Positions 1 to 8,389 of a stretch of 64,000 bases of DNA are shown here, one piece after another. A program made the translations under genes and the position numbers. Source of the stretch: CAIVAT01 sp964455285 (GTDB taxonomy: Bacteria > Bacteroidota > Bacteroidia > Bacteroidales > FEN-979); NCBI GenBank assembly GCA_964455285.1, contig CAYVVG010000008.1:14269-78268 (forward strand). Reading direction: 5' to 3'. Position 1 is the first letter of the stretch, and each line of letters begins with the position of its first letter. Below the pieces are notes generated by a model. It was not told where the DNA came from. It ran no database searches and saw only the letters and a list, made by a program, of their open reading frames with translations.

Positions 1-2003
1 TTGTACTGTATTACAGGGATGTAAGGCGGGGACTGAAACAGAATACCCACCGGGTCCTGTTTGCCCTGCGGTTTCTTTCCGTTTCAGTCATTGCCTTTCT
101 CCTGCTGAACCCGCTCATCCGCCGGTCACAGAAGATCGTAGAGAAACCCGTGGTGATCATCGGGGTGGATAACTCCCGGAGCATGGTCATGAATGCCGAC
201 TCGGATTTTCTCCGGACCGCTTTCCCGTCAGCCCTTGCCTCTCTGGCCGGGGACCTGGAGAAAGTGTGCGATGTGCGGATCTATTCATTCGGAAAGTCCC
301 TGTCGGATGGGTTCGACGGTACTTTTCCCGGAGTGAAGACCGACATCTCGTCGTTCTTCGACGAAGTCTCGGCTCGGTACGCCAACCGGAATGCGGCCGC
401 CCTGATCCTGGCCAGCGACGGTATCTACAACACGGGGGTCGACCCATATTATGCAGCCGCGAAGATACCTTTTCCGGTTTATTCGATCGCCCTTGGAGAT
501 ACCTCGGTAAAGAAGGATATCCTGATCCGGAAAGTGCTGGTGAACCGGACCGCCTACAAAGGGGACAAGTTCCCGGTGGAGGTGACGGTTGAGATGAACC
601 GTTGTCCCGGGATTTCCCCGAAGCTGACCCTGATGCAGGGGGGGCGTACGCTGGAAACGAGAGACATACGCGGAAACGGCGACCGCGTGATCCAGAAAGT
701 CAATTTCCTCATCGACGCCGCCTCCACGGGGATCCTTCGCTATACACTCCGCCTCCCCGAAGTGGAGGGAGAACGCAGTAACCTGAACAATGTGGCATCG
801 TTTATCGTGGAAGTCCTCGACCAGCGGAAAAAGGTCGCACTGGTCTATGATGCCCCGCACCCCGACGTGTCGGCAATCCGGCAGGCCCTGGAGGGCTCTT
901 CACACATAGAGGCTGAACTTCTCCGGCCGGACGCGCTTCCGTCGTCCTTTGCGAAATACGATCTCGCGATCCTGAACCAACTCCCCTCGGTGACCAGCAT
1001 AGCCAACCTGGACGGCCTTTTCGCATCGCCGGTTCCGTTGCTGATCATCATCGGCCCCCAGACCGACCTCAACGCCCTGAATAACCTGAAACAGGGACTG
1101 ATCATACAGGCAGCAAGGAACAGTTACACTGAATCCCAACCGGTGTTCAGCGAGGACTTTGCGCTGTTTTCCATCAGCAAGGCAGAGGTGGCGCTCTTCA
1201 ATGAATTTCCGCCCCTGCAAAGTCCCTTTGGCACCTACCAGTACAGCCCGCTGACACAAACCCTGTGCGCACAGAAGATGGGGAGTGTGGCTACGCAAAC
1301 ACCCCTGATCCTTTTCACCCGGGCGGGAGAGAAAAAAGTGGGATTCATAGCCGGTGAGAATGTCTGGAGATGGAGGATGGCCTGCTTTATCCGGCAAAAT
1401 ACCCATGAGCCCTTCGATCTCCTGATCGACCGCATTGCCCGCTATCTGTCAGCCAAAGAAGATAAGAGTTTTTTCCGTCTCCGGGTTCCCGGCCGTATCG
1501 CCGAAGGAGAAGCGGTGGAAATGGAGGCAGAACTTTACAATGCCACCTACGAACTGATCAACGAACCAGAGGTGAACCTCACCATCACCGATGGCCAGGG
1601 AAGGTCCTTCCCCTTCGTCTTCAGCCGGACTTTGCGATCGTATTACCTCAACGCCGGCCTCTTTCCCGTGGGTGAATATTCCTACCAGGCCACTGCGAAA
1701 GTGGGCGCGGAGACCTACCGGCAGACGGGTAAATTCTTTGTGGAACAGGTAAACCTGGAAAGTTCCAACCTGGTTGCCGACCACAACCTGCTTTACCGGA
1801 TCGCTGTCTCGCACGATGGCAGCCTGGTGGCACGCGACAGCATTGCGGGACTTGCGGCCAGGATCCTGGCAAGGGAAGATATCCGCCCTGTGTCGGTCAG
1901 ACAGGATAAAATGTCGGACCTTGTCGGCAATCCATGGCTTTTTGTAGCGATCCTTCTGTTGCTCAGCGCCGAATGGGCAATCCGGAAAAGGGAAGGGCTG
2001 TGA
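1..2003 (+). CDS. VWA-type membrane protein (5' end outside window)
   Basis: The open frame runs in from the left edge (first full codon at 3), so an ATG at 150 would be internal. Before that point the frame encodes a hydrophobic segment (FALRFLSVSVIAFLLLNPLI) of transmembrane type. It is followed by a von Willebrand A-like fold with a metal-site motif DNSRS and a later ASDG. The middle looks like extracellular beta-rich, BatD-like domains. The end has a second membrane helix (WLFVAILLLLSAEWA) and a basic tail. This layout fits Bacteroidota VWA membrane proteins of unknown function, placed with the bulk outside the cytoplasm. The gene is convergent with the ABC permease gene, 10 bp away. No enzymatic role can be assigned. 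Confidence 0.75.
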   Translation, partial: VLYYRDVRRGLKQNTHRVLFALRFLSVSVIAFLLLNPLIRRSQKIVEKPVVIIGVDNSRSMVMNADSDFLRTAFPSALASLAGDLEKVCDVRIYSFGKSLSDGFDGTFPGVKTDISSFFDEVSARYANRNAAALILASDGIYNTGVDPYYAAAKIPFPVYSIALGDTSVKKDILIRKVLVNRTAYKGDKFPVEVTVEMNRCPGISPKLTLMQGGRTLETRDIRGNGDRVIQKVNFLIDAASTGILRYTLRLPEVEGERSNLNNVASFIVEVLDQRKKVALVYDAPHPDVSAIRQALEGSSHIEAELLRPDALPSSFAKYDLAILNQLPSVTSIANLDGLFASPVPLLIIIGPQTDLNALNNLKQGLIIQAARNSYTESQPVFSEDFALFSISKAEVALFNEFPPLQSPFGTYQYSPLTQTLCAQKMGSVATQTPLILFTRAGEKKVGFIAGENVWRWRMACFIRQNTHEPFDLLIDRIARYLSAKEDKSFFRLRVPGRIAEGEAVEMEAELYNATYELINEPEVNLTITDGQGRSFPFVFSRTLRSYYLNAGLFPVGEYSYQATAKVGAETYRQTGKFFVEQVNLESSNLVADHNLLYRIAVSHDGSLVARDSIAGLAARILAREDIRPVSVRQDKMSDLVGNPWLFVAILLLLSAEWAIRKREGL

Positions 2004-2013
2004 GGCCGGGCAT

Positions 2014-2844
2014 TCAAAGATCTCTCCGGACCAGTACCCAGTAAACGATCCCGATCATCAGCACGGCATAGCCTACCGGGATCAGCGCGCCCGGCAGGGT
2101 GACGCTGTTTTGAAGGTTCAGGCCCATTACCTGTTTCAGCACAGGGATGGCAGGATATTCGGTGATGCTGACCATGGTGTTCACCGGCAGGTATTTATAG
2201 ACCGAATTTTCAGGGACAAGCGGGCTTTTCAGGAAATAATAGACGATCGGCTCGATGATGAGTGCATACAAGGTAAAGATGGCGATCGACAGTCCTGTGT
2301 TCCGCAACAGAAAACCGCAGAAAAGCGCGAATACCTGGAAAGTAAGCATCGTGAGGAAGAAACCGGCCATGAACACGATCTTTTGTGTGATCATCCCGGC
2401 CGACGCTTCCGCCGTGTTGGAGATCCCGAGGATCAGTGTCCCTGCGGTTAGAAGCACCGACATGACCGCTGAAAAGATCAGGATGATCATCAGTTTCGAT
2501 GCCAGGAGTTCTCCCTTGCTCAGGCCGTTGATCACATTCTGGCGGATCGTTTTGAATGTGAATTCATTGGTTATCAGGATCATGATCACAATGGCCGGGA
2601 AAATAAGCACGTAACGGATCGTGGCGAAGAACGCGATATTCTGCCAGATCCACGGGAAAAAATAGATCGTCACGTGTGGCAGGGGGATGGGCGTATGGCT
2701 GTTGATATTGTCGATCATCTGGTTGATCATGAATTCCGCCATCAGCAGGCCCAGGATCAGAAAAAGGAAGTAGAGCCCGGTAAGGATCCAGAAGATCCTG
2801 TATGTCAGAATTTTTCTGAATTCGATGCGCAGCAGTCGGTTCAT
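2014..2844 (-). CDS. ABC-2 type transporter permease
   Basis: 276-aa integral membrane protein with about six hydrophobic helices, the first being ILTGLYFLFLILGLLMAEF. It has the long hydrophilic loop after helix 1 and the central NEFTFKTIRQNVINGLSK-type cytoplasmic motif of ABC-2 permeases. Its ATG overlaps the end of the ATPase gene by 4 bp (ATGA), so the pair is translationally coupled and should form one exporter in the inner membrane. Substrate is unknown; drugs, lipids or peptides are all possible. It is the last gene of a minus-strand run that starts with dnaA. Confidence 0.85.
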   Translation of the reverse strand: MNRLLRIEFRKILTYRIFWILTGLYFLFLILGLLMAEFMINQMIDNINSHTPIPLPHVTIYFFPWIWQNIAFFATIRYVLIFPAIVIMILITNEFTFKTIRQNVINGLSKGELLASKLMIILIFSAVMSVLLTAGTLILGISNTAEASAGMITQKIVFMAGFFLTMLTFQVFALFCGFLLRNTGLSIAIFTLYALIIEPIVYYFLKSPLVPENSVYKYLPVNTMVSITEYPAIPVLKQVMGLNLQNSVTLPGALIPVGYAVLMIGIVYWVLVRRDL

Positions 2845-3737
2845 TTTTCGTGGTCTAACAGTTCAAGAAAATGTTGTTCCAGGCTTCGTTTGCGTTCTGC
2901 CAGGTGTGTAAGGATGATGCCCTGGCTGAAAAAATACCGGTTGAGCTCAGCCGGATCAACGGTTTGGCTGAACCAAACCTGGACTCTCTCCTCGCCGGGG
3001 GTGACCGACTGGAAGTGGGGATGGGACCGGACCGCCTTGATCAGCGTTTCGATGGGCCGGGCAGCCATTTCGAAGGAGTCGGAGACCGCCAGAACCTCGC
3101 TCACATTCCCGTCGAAGAGTTTGCGGCCTTTGCTCAGCACGGCAACGTGGCTGCATATCTTCTGTACCTCGTCGAGCAGGTGCGAAGCCATGATGATGGT
3201 GGTGCCCTGGGCGGCCACCTGCTGCACCAGCGTGCGGATATGAGCAATTCCCTGGGGATCGAGACCGTTGGTGGGTTCGTCGAGGATCAGCACTTCGGGG
3301 TTTCCCAGCAGGGCCGAAGCGACGGCCAGGCGCTGCTTCATGCCAAAGGAGAAGGTGCGGAAACGCGAGTTCCGGCGTTCATGCAGGCCGGTGAGGGTCA
3401 GAACGCGGTCGATGTCGCCGAAGCCGATCTCCTTCACATCACCCACGATCTTCAGGTTGTCGACCGCGGTCAGGTAAGGAAAGAAGTTGGGGCTTTCGAT
3501 GACACTTCCGATCCGTTTCCTTGTCGCGGGTGAGGGTTTAAGCCCGAACCACTCAAAAGTGCCGCTGTCGGCCCGGATCAGTTCCAGGATCGTGCTGAGG
3601 GTGGTGGTCTTGCCGCTTCCGTTAGGGCCGAGAATGCCAAAGACCTGGCCGCGACGCACTTCAAACGAAAGGTCGCAAACGGCCCTGATCTTCCCGTAAC
3701 GCTTTGAAAGGCCGTTAATTGAAAGTACTTTTTCCAA
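2841..3737 (-). CDS. ABC transporter ATP-binding protein
   Basis: 298-aa ATPase. Walker A GPNGSGKT lies at residues 37-44, the signature motif is FSFGMKQRLAVA, Walker B is VLILDEPTNGLDPQG, and the switch histidine is in MASHLLDEV. The C-terminal 80 residues form the regulatory extension usual in CcmA/NatA-type exporters. The start codon is TTG; no in-frame ATG is available close by, and the protein begins with the family-typical KVLSINGLSKRYGKIRAV. It powers the permease encoded by the overlapping downstream gene. It lies 28 bp after the RsmI-like gene and is probably in the same transcript. Confidence 0.9.
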   Translation of the reverse strand: MEKVLSINGLSKRYGKIRAVCDLSFEVRRGQVFGILGPNGSGKTTTLSTILELIRADSGTFEWFGLKPSPATRKRIGSVIESPNFFPYLTAVDNLKIVGDVKEIGFGDIDRVLTLTGLHERRNSRFRTFSFGMKQRLAVASALLGNPEVLILDEPTNGLDPQGIAHIRTLVQQVAAQGTTIIMASHLLDEVQKICSHVAVLSKGRKLFDGNVSEVLAVSDSFEMAARPIETLIKAVRSHPHFQSVTPGEERVQVWFSQTVDPAELNRYFFSQGIILTHLAERKRSLEQHFLELLDHEK

Positions 3738-3765
3738 TGTTGAAAACGGGATTAGTGTGGATAGC

Positions 3766-4473
3766 TCAGTGATAGAGAAGAAAGATGGCCGGCACCTTAT
3801 GGATGTCGGGCCGGCACTGTTTCCACTCTTCCATCGTTAAGGTGCGGATGAATTCGTTATTACCCGTGATACCGGCTGCGATGCATAAGCGCATCGAAGG
3901 CCGGCAGGTTTTGATGAGGGCCTCGAACAACGCGAGGTTTCGATAGGGCGTTTCGATGATGATCTGCGTCTGGTCTTTCCCGTCGATCTCCCGCTCCAGT
4001 TCCCGGATCTTCCGGGTCAGCTGCGACTTGTCGGCTGGCAGGTACCCGTTAAACGCGAACCGCTGTCCGTTGAAGCCCGATGCAGCCAGCGCCAGCAGGA
4101 GCGAGGAAGGCCCTGTGAGGGGGACGACACGGATGCCTGTTGCCCGGGCGCTCTCCACGATCATCGCTCCGGGGTCGGCCACACAGGGCATGCCGGCTTC
4201 CGACAGCAGGCCTGTATCTTCGCCCTGTTCAAGACCTTCCAGGCATTCGGCCAGGTCTTCGGGGCCCGAGTGCTCATTGTACCGGATGAACGAAAGGTCA
4301 TTCACCGGGGTGGAAATGCCGGCACGGATCAAGAATCGCCGGGCGGTCCGTTCCTCCTCGACGATGAACCGGCGGAGCCTCCGGACCACACCGAGGGTCC
4401 CTTCCGGAAGTACTGCGGAGGGCGGTCCGTCGGCCAACGGGGTGGGTATCAGGTATAGAGTGCCTGTCGTCAT
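3766..4473 (-). CDS. RsmI-like SAM-dependent methyltransferase (TP-methylase fold)
   Basis: 235 aa with the tetrapyrrole-methylase fold used by RsmI, the 16S rRNA C1402 ribose methylase. It starts TGTLYLIPTPL, where RsmI has TLYVVATPIGN, and has LLSEAGMPCVADPGA, where RsmI has SDAGTPGISDPG, so it is a divergent, shorter relative. The GNLGD segment after the first strand is absent. ATG 4473 was chosen over an upstream in-frame codon because the fold begins there and it sits 4 bp after the dehydratase stop, with an AGGA-like site just upstream. Methyltransferase activity is likely by family; the substrate is inference only. Confidence 0.7.
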   Translation of the reverse strand: MTTGTLYLIPTPLADGPPSAVLPEGTLGVVRRLRRFIVEEERTARRFLIRAGISTPVNDLSFIRYNEHSGPEDLAECLEGLEQGEDTGLLSEAGMPCVADPGAMIVESARATGIRVVPLTGPSSLLLALAASGFNGQRFAFNGYLPADKSQLTRKIRELEREIDGKDQTQIIIETPYRNLALFEALIKTCRPSMRLCIAAGITGNNEFIRTLTMEEWKQCRPDIHKVPAIFLLYH

Positions 4474-4477
4474 GATC

Positions 4478-5431
4478 CTACCAGGGTAAATGATCCAGGT
4501 CGACATTGCCGCCGGACAGGATAATGCCGATCCGTTGTCCGCGGGTCTCTACCTTCCCTTCCATCAGCGCGGCCAGGGGGACGGCCGACGAAGGTTCTGT
4601 CAGTATCTTCATCCGTTCCCAAAGATATCGCATGGCCTGAACAATACCCTCTTCCGTAACCGTCACGATGTCGCTGACATGTTGGAGGATGATGGGAAAG
4701 GTCAGGCTGCCAAGCGAAGTCCGCAGTCCGTCGGCGATCGTGTCGGGGGCGACCGATGGCACAAATTCCCTCCGATGGAAAGAAAGGAAGGCGTCGTTGG
4801 CTTTTTCCGGTTCCGCCGCGATCACGCGGGCTTCCGGCATGAAATGGCGGACTGCCAGTGCAGTTCCGCTGAGCAGTCCACCGCCTCCGACGGGAGCCAT
4901 CACCCTGTCAAGCCGCGGGACTTCGCCGATCAGTTCCAGGGCGGCAGTTGCCTGCCCGGCGATAATGCGAAGGTCGTTATAGGGGTGTATCTCCATGGCT
5001 CCGGTGGCCGCAATCACCCGGGCCAGGGTCGTTTCCCGGGCTTCGAGGGTGGGTTCGCATAAGGTGATCCTGCCCCCGTACTCCTCAACGGCAGCGATCT
5101 TCACCCGTGACGAGTTGGAGGGCATGACCAGGTAAGCCGATGTGCCGGCCAGGGAGGCGGCCCTGGCCAGGGCCTGCGCGTGATTGCCCGACGAATGGGT
5201 CGCCACACCCCGGGCCAGCTGGTCACGGGTAAGGGAAAGCACGGCATTGGTTGCCCCGCGTGATTTGAATGCACCGGCTTTCTGGAAGTTCTCACATTTG
5301 AAGAAGATCTCCGCCCCGAACCGCCGGTTAAGGGTCTCTGACGTGAGAACCGGTGTATGGTTGACCGAAGGCCGGATCCGTGCGGCGGCTTCGAGGATCG
5401 TTGCGGCACCGATGGGGGGGAGGTCATTCAT
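4478..5431 (-). CDS. PLP-dependent threonine/serine dehydratase (or serine racemase)
   Basis: 317-aa fold-type II PLP enzyme. The Schiff-base lysine is in FQKAGAFKSRGA, the substrate loop is SSGNHAQALA, and the phosphate-binding glycine loop is GGGGLLSG. There is no C-terminal ACT regulatory domain, so it resembles catabolic threonine dehydratases and serine racemases rather than the biosynthetic, isoleucine-inhibited enzyme. The likely reaction is deamination of L-threonine or L-serine to the 2-oxo acid, in the cytoplasm. Start ATG 5431 overlaps the phosphatase stop by 8 bp (ATGAATGA); a longer frame upstream encodes only antisense-like residues. Sequence alone does not separate dehydratase from racemase. 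Confidence 0.8.
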   Translation of the reverse strand: MNDLPPIGAATILEAAARIRPSVNHTPVLTSETLNRRFGAEIFFKCENFQKAGAFKSRGATNAVLSLTRDQLARGVATHSSGNHAQALARAASLAGTSAYLVMPSNSSRVKIAAVEEYGGRITLCEPTLEARETTLARVIAATGAMEIHPYNDLRIIAGQATAALELIGEVPRLDRVMAPVGGGGLLSGTALAVRHFMPEARVIAAEPEKANDAFLSFHRREFVPSVAPDTIADGLRTSLGSLTFPIILQHVSDIVTVTEEGIVQAMRYLWERMKILTEPSSAVPLAALMEGKVETRGQRIGIILSGGNVDLDHLPW

Positions 5432-5903
5432 GAGGATGTGCGCCGAGGGAAAGTTCTTCCCGTATCTTTCCGCAGGCCAGGTCGAGTTGACGAAATACTT
5501 TCTCGAATGCCTCCATGTCGTGATACCAGGGATCTTCCACTCCGAGGTTCCGGCCCGGGTAGACGACATTCATCAGGTAATCGATCTTTTCGCGTTCCTC
5601 CCGGGTGGAAGCGGCCCGGATGAGGCGATTGAAATGGGAACTGTCCATGGCGTAAATCCGGTCGAAACGGTCGAAGTCCTCCCGTCGGAAGAGCCGTGCC
5701 CGGTGGGTCGAGATATCGATGCCCCGTTTGGCGGCCACCTTCTGGGCGCGTGGATCGGGTGTGTCGCCGACATGAAACGATTCGAAACCGCAGGAGTCAA
5801 TGTCGGCGGTGATGCCGCATTGTGCCAGTTTTTCCCGCAGGATGCCTTCGGCAAGCGGCGACCGGCATATGTTACCGGTACATACGAACAGGATGCTGAT
5901 CAA
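5424..5903 (-). CDS. low-molecular-weight protein-tyrosine phosphatase
   Basis: 159 aa. The catalytic P-loop CTGNICRS starts at Cys8 (the CX5R motif), and the general-acid aspartate is in VEDPWYHD near residue 123. Length and layout match LMW-PTPs, cytoplasmic enzymes that hydrolyse phosphotyrosine or small aryl phosphates. The gene lies 15 bp downstream of dnaA and overlaps the dehydratase gene. A dnaA-phosphatase neighbourhood is, to my knowledge, common in Bacteroidota. No kinase partner is encoded here. Confidence 0.9.
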   Translation of the reverse strand: MISILFVCTGNICRSPLAEGILREKLAQCGITADIDSCGFESFHVGDTPDPRAQKVAAKRGIDISTHRARLFRREDFDRFDRIYAMDSSHFNRLIRAASTREEREKIDYLMNVVYPGRNLGVEDPWYHDMEAFEKVFRQLDLACGKIREELSLGAHPHE

Positions 5904-5918
5904 GCGGTGCGAGATTCG

Positions 5919-7355
5919 TTAGATTTTGATCCTTTTATCCAGTTCTTCCACGAACTGGCGGAACTGTTTGTCGGTCTCAACCAGGTTGTTGACCGTACGG
6001 CAGGCATGCAGCACAGTGGCGTGGTCTTTATTCCCGCAGTGCAGGCCGATGCTGGCCAGCGACGATTTGGTATGCTTTTTCGAGAAGTACATGGAAAGCT
6101 GCCGTGCCTGAACGATCTCGCGTTTCCGGGTCTTGGAGTAGATCATATCGACCGGAATGTTGAAGAACTCGCACACGACCTTCTGAATGTAGTCGATGGA
6201 GACTTCGCGGGAGGTGTTCTTCACGAACTTGTCGATCATCTGCTTGGCCAGGTCGAGCGTGATGGTCTTTTTATTGAGCGACGACTGTGCCAGCAGGCTG
6301 ATCAGGGCTCCTTCGAGTTCGCGGATGTTGGTGTTGATGTTGTAAGCGATGTATTCGATCACTTCGGCCGGGATCTCGATCCCGTCGTTGTATAATTTTT
6401 TGTGCAGGATGGCCATCCGGGTCTCGAGGTCGGGTACCTGCAGGTCGGCCGACAAGCCCCACTTGAACCGGGACAGGAGGCGGGGTTCGATGCCCTTCAT
6501 TTCCACCGGTGGCTTATCGGAGGTGAGGATGATCTGGTTGCTCTTTTGGTGCAGGTGGTTGAAAATATGGAAGAAGACATCCTGGGTCTTCTCCTTTCCG
6601 GCCAGGTTGTGGATGTCGTCGAGGATCAGCACGTCGATCATCTGGTAGAAATGGATGAAATCGTTCTGGTTGTTGTTCCTGACGGAATCGATGAACTGGT
6701 TGGTGAACTGGTCGGTCGTTACATAAAGGACCGTCTTCTCGGGAAAATTGTTCTTTACCTGCAGCCCGATGGCATGCGAAAGGTGGGTCTTACCCAGCCC
6801 CGTGACACTATATATAAGGAGTGGGTTGAAAGCGGTTTTGCCCGGGTTGCCGGCAATGGCAAAACCAGCCGAGCGGGCCAGCCGGTTGCAGTCGCCTTCG
6901 ATGAAATTTTCGAAAGAGTAGCTCTCGATAAGCTGGCTGTTGATCTTGATCTTCTTCAACCCGGGAATGATGAAGGGATTCGGGATCTCCTTGGAGGCGC
7001 CTCTGTTCAGATCGATGGGCATGGACACGGGTTGATTTACAGTTGCTTTCTTTTCACCTGTGGGCACATGGATCGTATAAGGACCCGGTTCGGTGTCGCT
7101 GTTGTCGACAATGATGCTGTATTCCAGCCTTCCTTCATTTCCGAGTTCCTTCCGGATCGTTTTCTTAAGCAATCCGATGTAATGCTCCTCGAGCCACTCA
7201 TAAAAAAACTGGCTCGGGACCTGTATGGTCAGAACATGGTCCTGCAAACGGATGGCTTTTATCGGAAGAAACCATGTTTTGAAACTCTGGTAGTTGATAT
7301 TATCTTTAATAACCTTCAGGCAATTTCCCCAAACTTCAACTGCGCTCTTTTCCAT
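5919..7355 (-). CDS. dnaA: chromosomal replication initiator protein DnaA
   Basis: 478 aa with all four DnaA domains: the N-terminal DnaB-interacting domain (about 1-85), a linker, the AAA+ domain, and the C-terminal DNA-binding helix-turn-helix with the signature CGNKDHATVLHAC. Walker B is VLILDDIHNL and the arginine-finger region is LLSRFKWGL. The P-loop reads SVTGLGKT, so the first Walker A position is Ser where DnaA proteins normally have Gly (GGVGLGKT). The protein binds DnaA boxes and opens oriC. The ATG is preceded by a 349-bp AT-rich non-coding stretch. It heads a probable operon with the phosphatase, dehydratase, methylase and ABC genes. Confidence 0.97.
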   Translation of the reverse strand: MEKSAVEVWGNCLKVIKDNINYQSFKTWFLPIKAIRLQDHVLTIQVPSQFFYEWLEEHYIGLLKKTIRKELGNEGRLEYSIIVDNSDTEPGPYTIHVPTGEKKATVNQPVSMPIDLNRGASKEIPNPFIIPGLKKIKINSQLIESYSFENFIEGDCNRLARSAGFAIAGNPGKTAFNPLLIYSVTGLGKTHLSHAIGLQVKNNFPEKTVLYVTTDQFTNQFIDSVRNNNQNDFIHFYQMIDVLILDDIHNLAGKEKTQDVFFHIFNHLHQKSNQIILTSDKPPVEMKGIEPRLLSRFKWGLSADLQVPDLETRMAILHKKLYNDGIEIPAEVIEYIAYNINTNIRELEGALISLLAQSSLNKKTITLDLAKQMIDKFVKNTSREVSIDYIQKVVCEFFNIPVDMIYSKTRKREIVQARQLSMYFSKKHTKSSLASIGLHCGNKDHATVLHACRTVNNLVETDKQFRQFVEELDKRIKI

Positions 7356-7704
7356 TAACTGATCGATCCTGAGTAGTTAAACTGTTCTTTTGCATCTTAA
7401 TGATTTTCAAGCTATTGGGATTTGCCTGCAAGCGAAAATCCCCCGTTGAAGGGCTGTCGTATTTAATTAACAAATGTTTGAAAAAAAAGTGAATAAAAAA
7501 AACATTTTACCCTTGATTAATAAAATATTTTGTCTTAACAGAAATGCGCCCCTCACCGGAGGACGCGAGAAACGACTGTATCTGATAGCAAGCGATCTTT
7601 CAGCAAGTTGAACCTTGTCATGGCACAGTTCGGGACGGTTGTTTGGAATATTTCCATATAAGGTCGATCTTATCAATCAAATACTTAGCATTCAATCCGG
7701 GATC
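7356..7704. other. gene-free AT-rich stretch upstream of dnaA
   Basis: This 349-bp stretch lies between the yigZ-like stop and the dnaA start, both on minus. About 7460-7545 is very AT-rich compared with the flanking genes (runs of A, ATTAAT and AATATTTT). It should hold the dnaA promoter and leader, but I could not find a clean TAnnTTTG box on the minus strand. I also saw no site close to the DnaA-box consensus TTATnCACA. Short open frames here show no protein-like features. Confidence 0.5.
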
Positions 7705-8355
7705 TTAATTGTTATACGGACTTGATATAAATTGTGAACCGTCGGGTTCCGTCCGGGTCAGTGTGATGCTGCGCAACTTCGCGAAGCGGCTCCCGACCCG
7801 TTCTGCAAGTCCCTGCCTGATGCTGAAGCCGATCATGCACCGATCGGAGGCCTCCTGCCCGGAGATCCGGGCCCCTTCTTCCTTGAGGATCCTCATGACT
7901 TCGTTCATCAGCGGGTATCCGAATTCGACCCGGTAGTGGTTTCTGAGCACCTTTTCGACAACTGTCGCCTGCTCGAGTGCTTCGCGCGCCGCCGTTCTGT
8001 AAGCATGGATCAATCCGGGAACACCCAGTTTGGTTCCTCCGAAGTACCGGATCACCACCACCAGCGTGTCGGAGATCCCCTTCGACAACAACTGGCCATA
8101 AATGGGTTTTCCGGCCGACCCCGAAGGTTCCCCGTCGTCGTTAAACCGGTAAATCCCTCCGCCGGGGCCCAGCCGGTAAGCGAAGCAATGATGGTTGGCA
8201 TCGTGGTAGGCCTTCCGCAGTTCGTCCAACCGGGCCTTCACCTCCTCCTCCGACTCCACGGGCAACGCCACTCCGATGAATTTGCTGGCCCGGTCGCGGA
8301 ACACTCCGCGCGACTCCGACCCAATCGACAAATATGAATCTCCCGGCGTCTGCAT
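7705..8355 (-). CDS. YigZ/IMPACT family protein
   Basis: 216 aa. The N-terminal UPF0029/IMPACT domain is recognised by RASKFIGVALPV, by DDGEPSGSAGKPIYGQL and by VVVIRYFGGTKLGVPGLIHAY. A short ferredoxin-like C-terminal domain (about 140-210) follows. Proteins of this family are conserved, cytoplasmic and linked to translation control, but the bacterial function is not settled. It is divergent from prmC; both start codons lie within 35 bp of each other, and a candidate minus-strand promoter box lies just upstream. Confidence 0.85.
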   Translation of the reverse strand: MQTPGDSYLSIGSESRGVFRDRASKFIGVALPVESEEEVKARLDELRKAYHDANHHCFAYRLGPGGGIYRFNDDGEPSGSAGKPIYGQLLSKGISDTLVVVIRYFGGTKLGVPGLIHAYRTAAREALEQATVVEKVLRNHYRVEFGYPLMNEVMRILKEEGARISGQEASDRCMIGFSIRQGLAERVGSRFAKLRSITLTRTEPDGSQFISSPYNN

Positions 8356-8360
8356 CGCAG

Positions 8361-8368
8361 CGAAGATA
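8361..8368 (-). promoter_or_regulatory. candidate -7 box of the yigZ-like gene
   Basis: Reads TATCTTCG on the minus strand, a variant of the Bacteroidota -7 element TAnnTTTG. It ends 5 bp before the ATG at 8355, which implies a leaderless or nearly leaderless transcript. No convincing -33 TTTG is seen. Confidence 0.35.
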
Positions 8369-8377
8369 CTTTTATTT

Positions 8378-8385
8378 TACCTTCG
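8378..8385 (+). promoter_or_regulatory. prmC: candidate -7 box of prmC
   Basis: TACCTTCG, again with C in place of the third T of TAnnTTTG, 4 bp before ATG 8390. If it is used, transcription would start at or very near that ATG, which would favour the alternative start at 8420. Confidence 0.35.
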
Positions 8386-8389
8386 CCGC

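Noticed and set aside
3758..3777. GGATAGCTCAGTGATAGAG, which looks like the D-arm of a tRNA
   Set aside because: No acceptor stem, anticodon arm or T-arm follows at tRNA distances, and the bases are the end of the RsmI-like gene and its spacer.
7467..7676. A 69-codon minus-strand frame upstream of dnaA
   Set aside because: It lies in AT-rich control DNA, has no ribosome site and shows no protein-like pattern.
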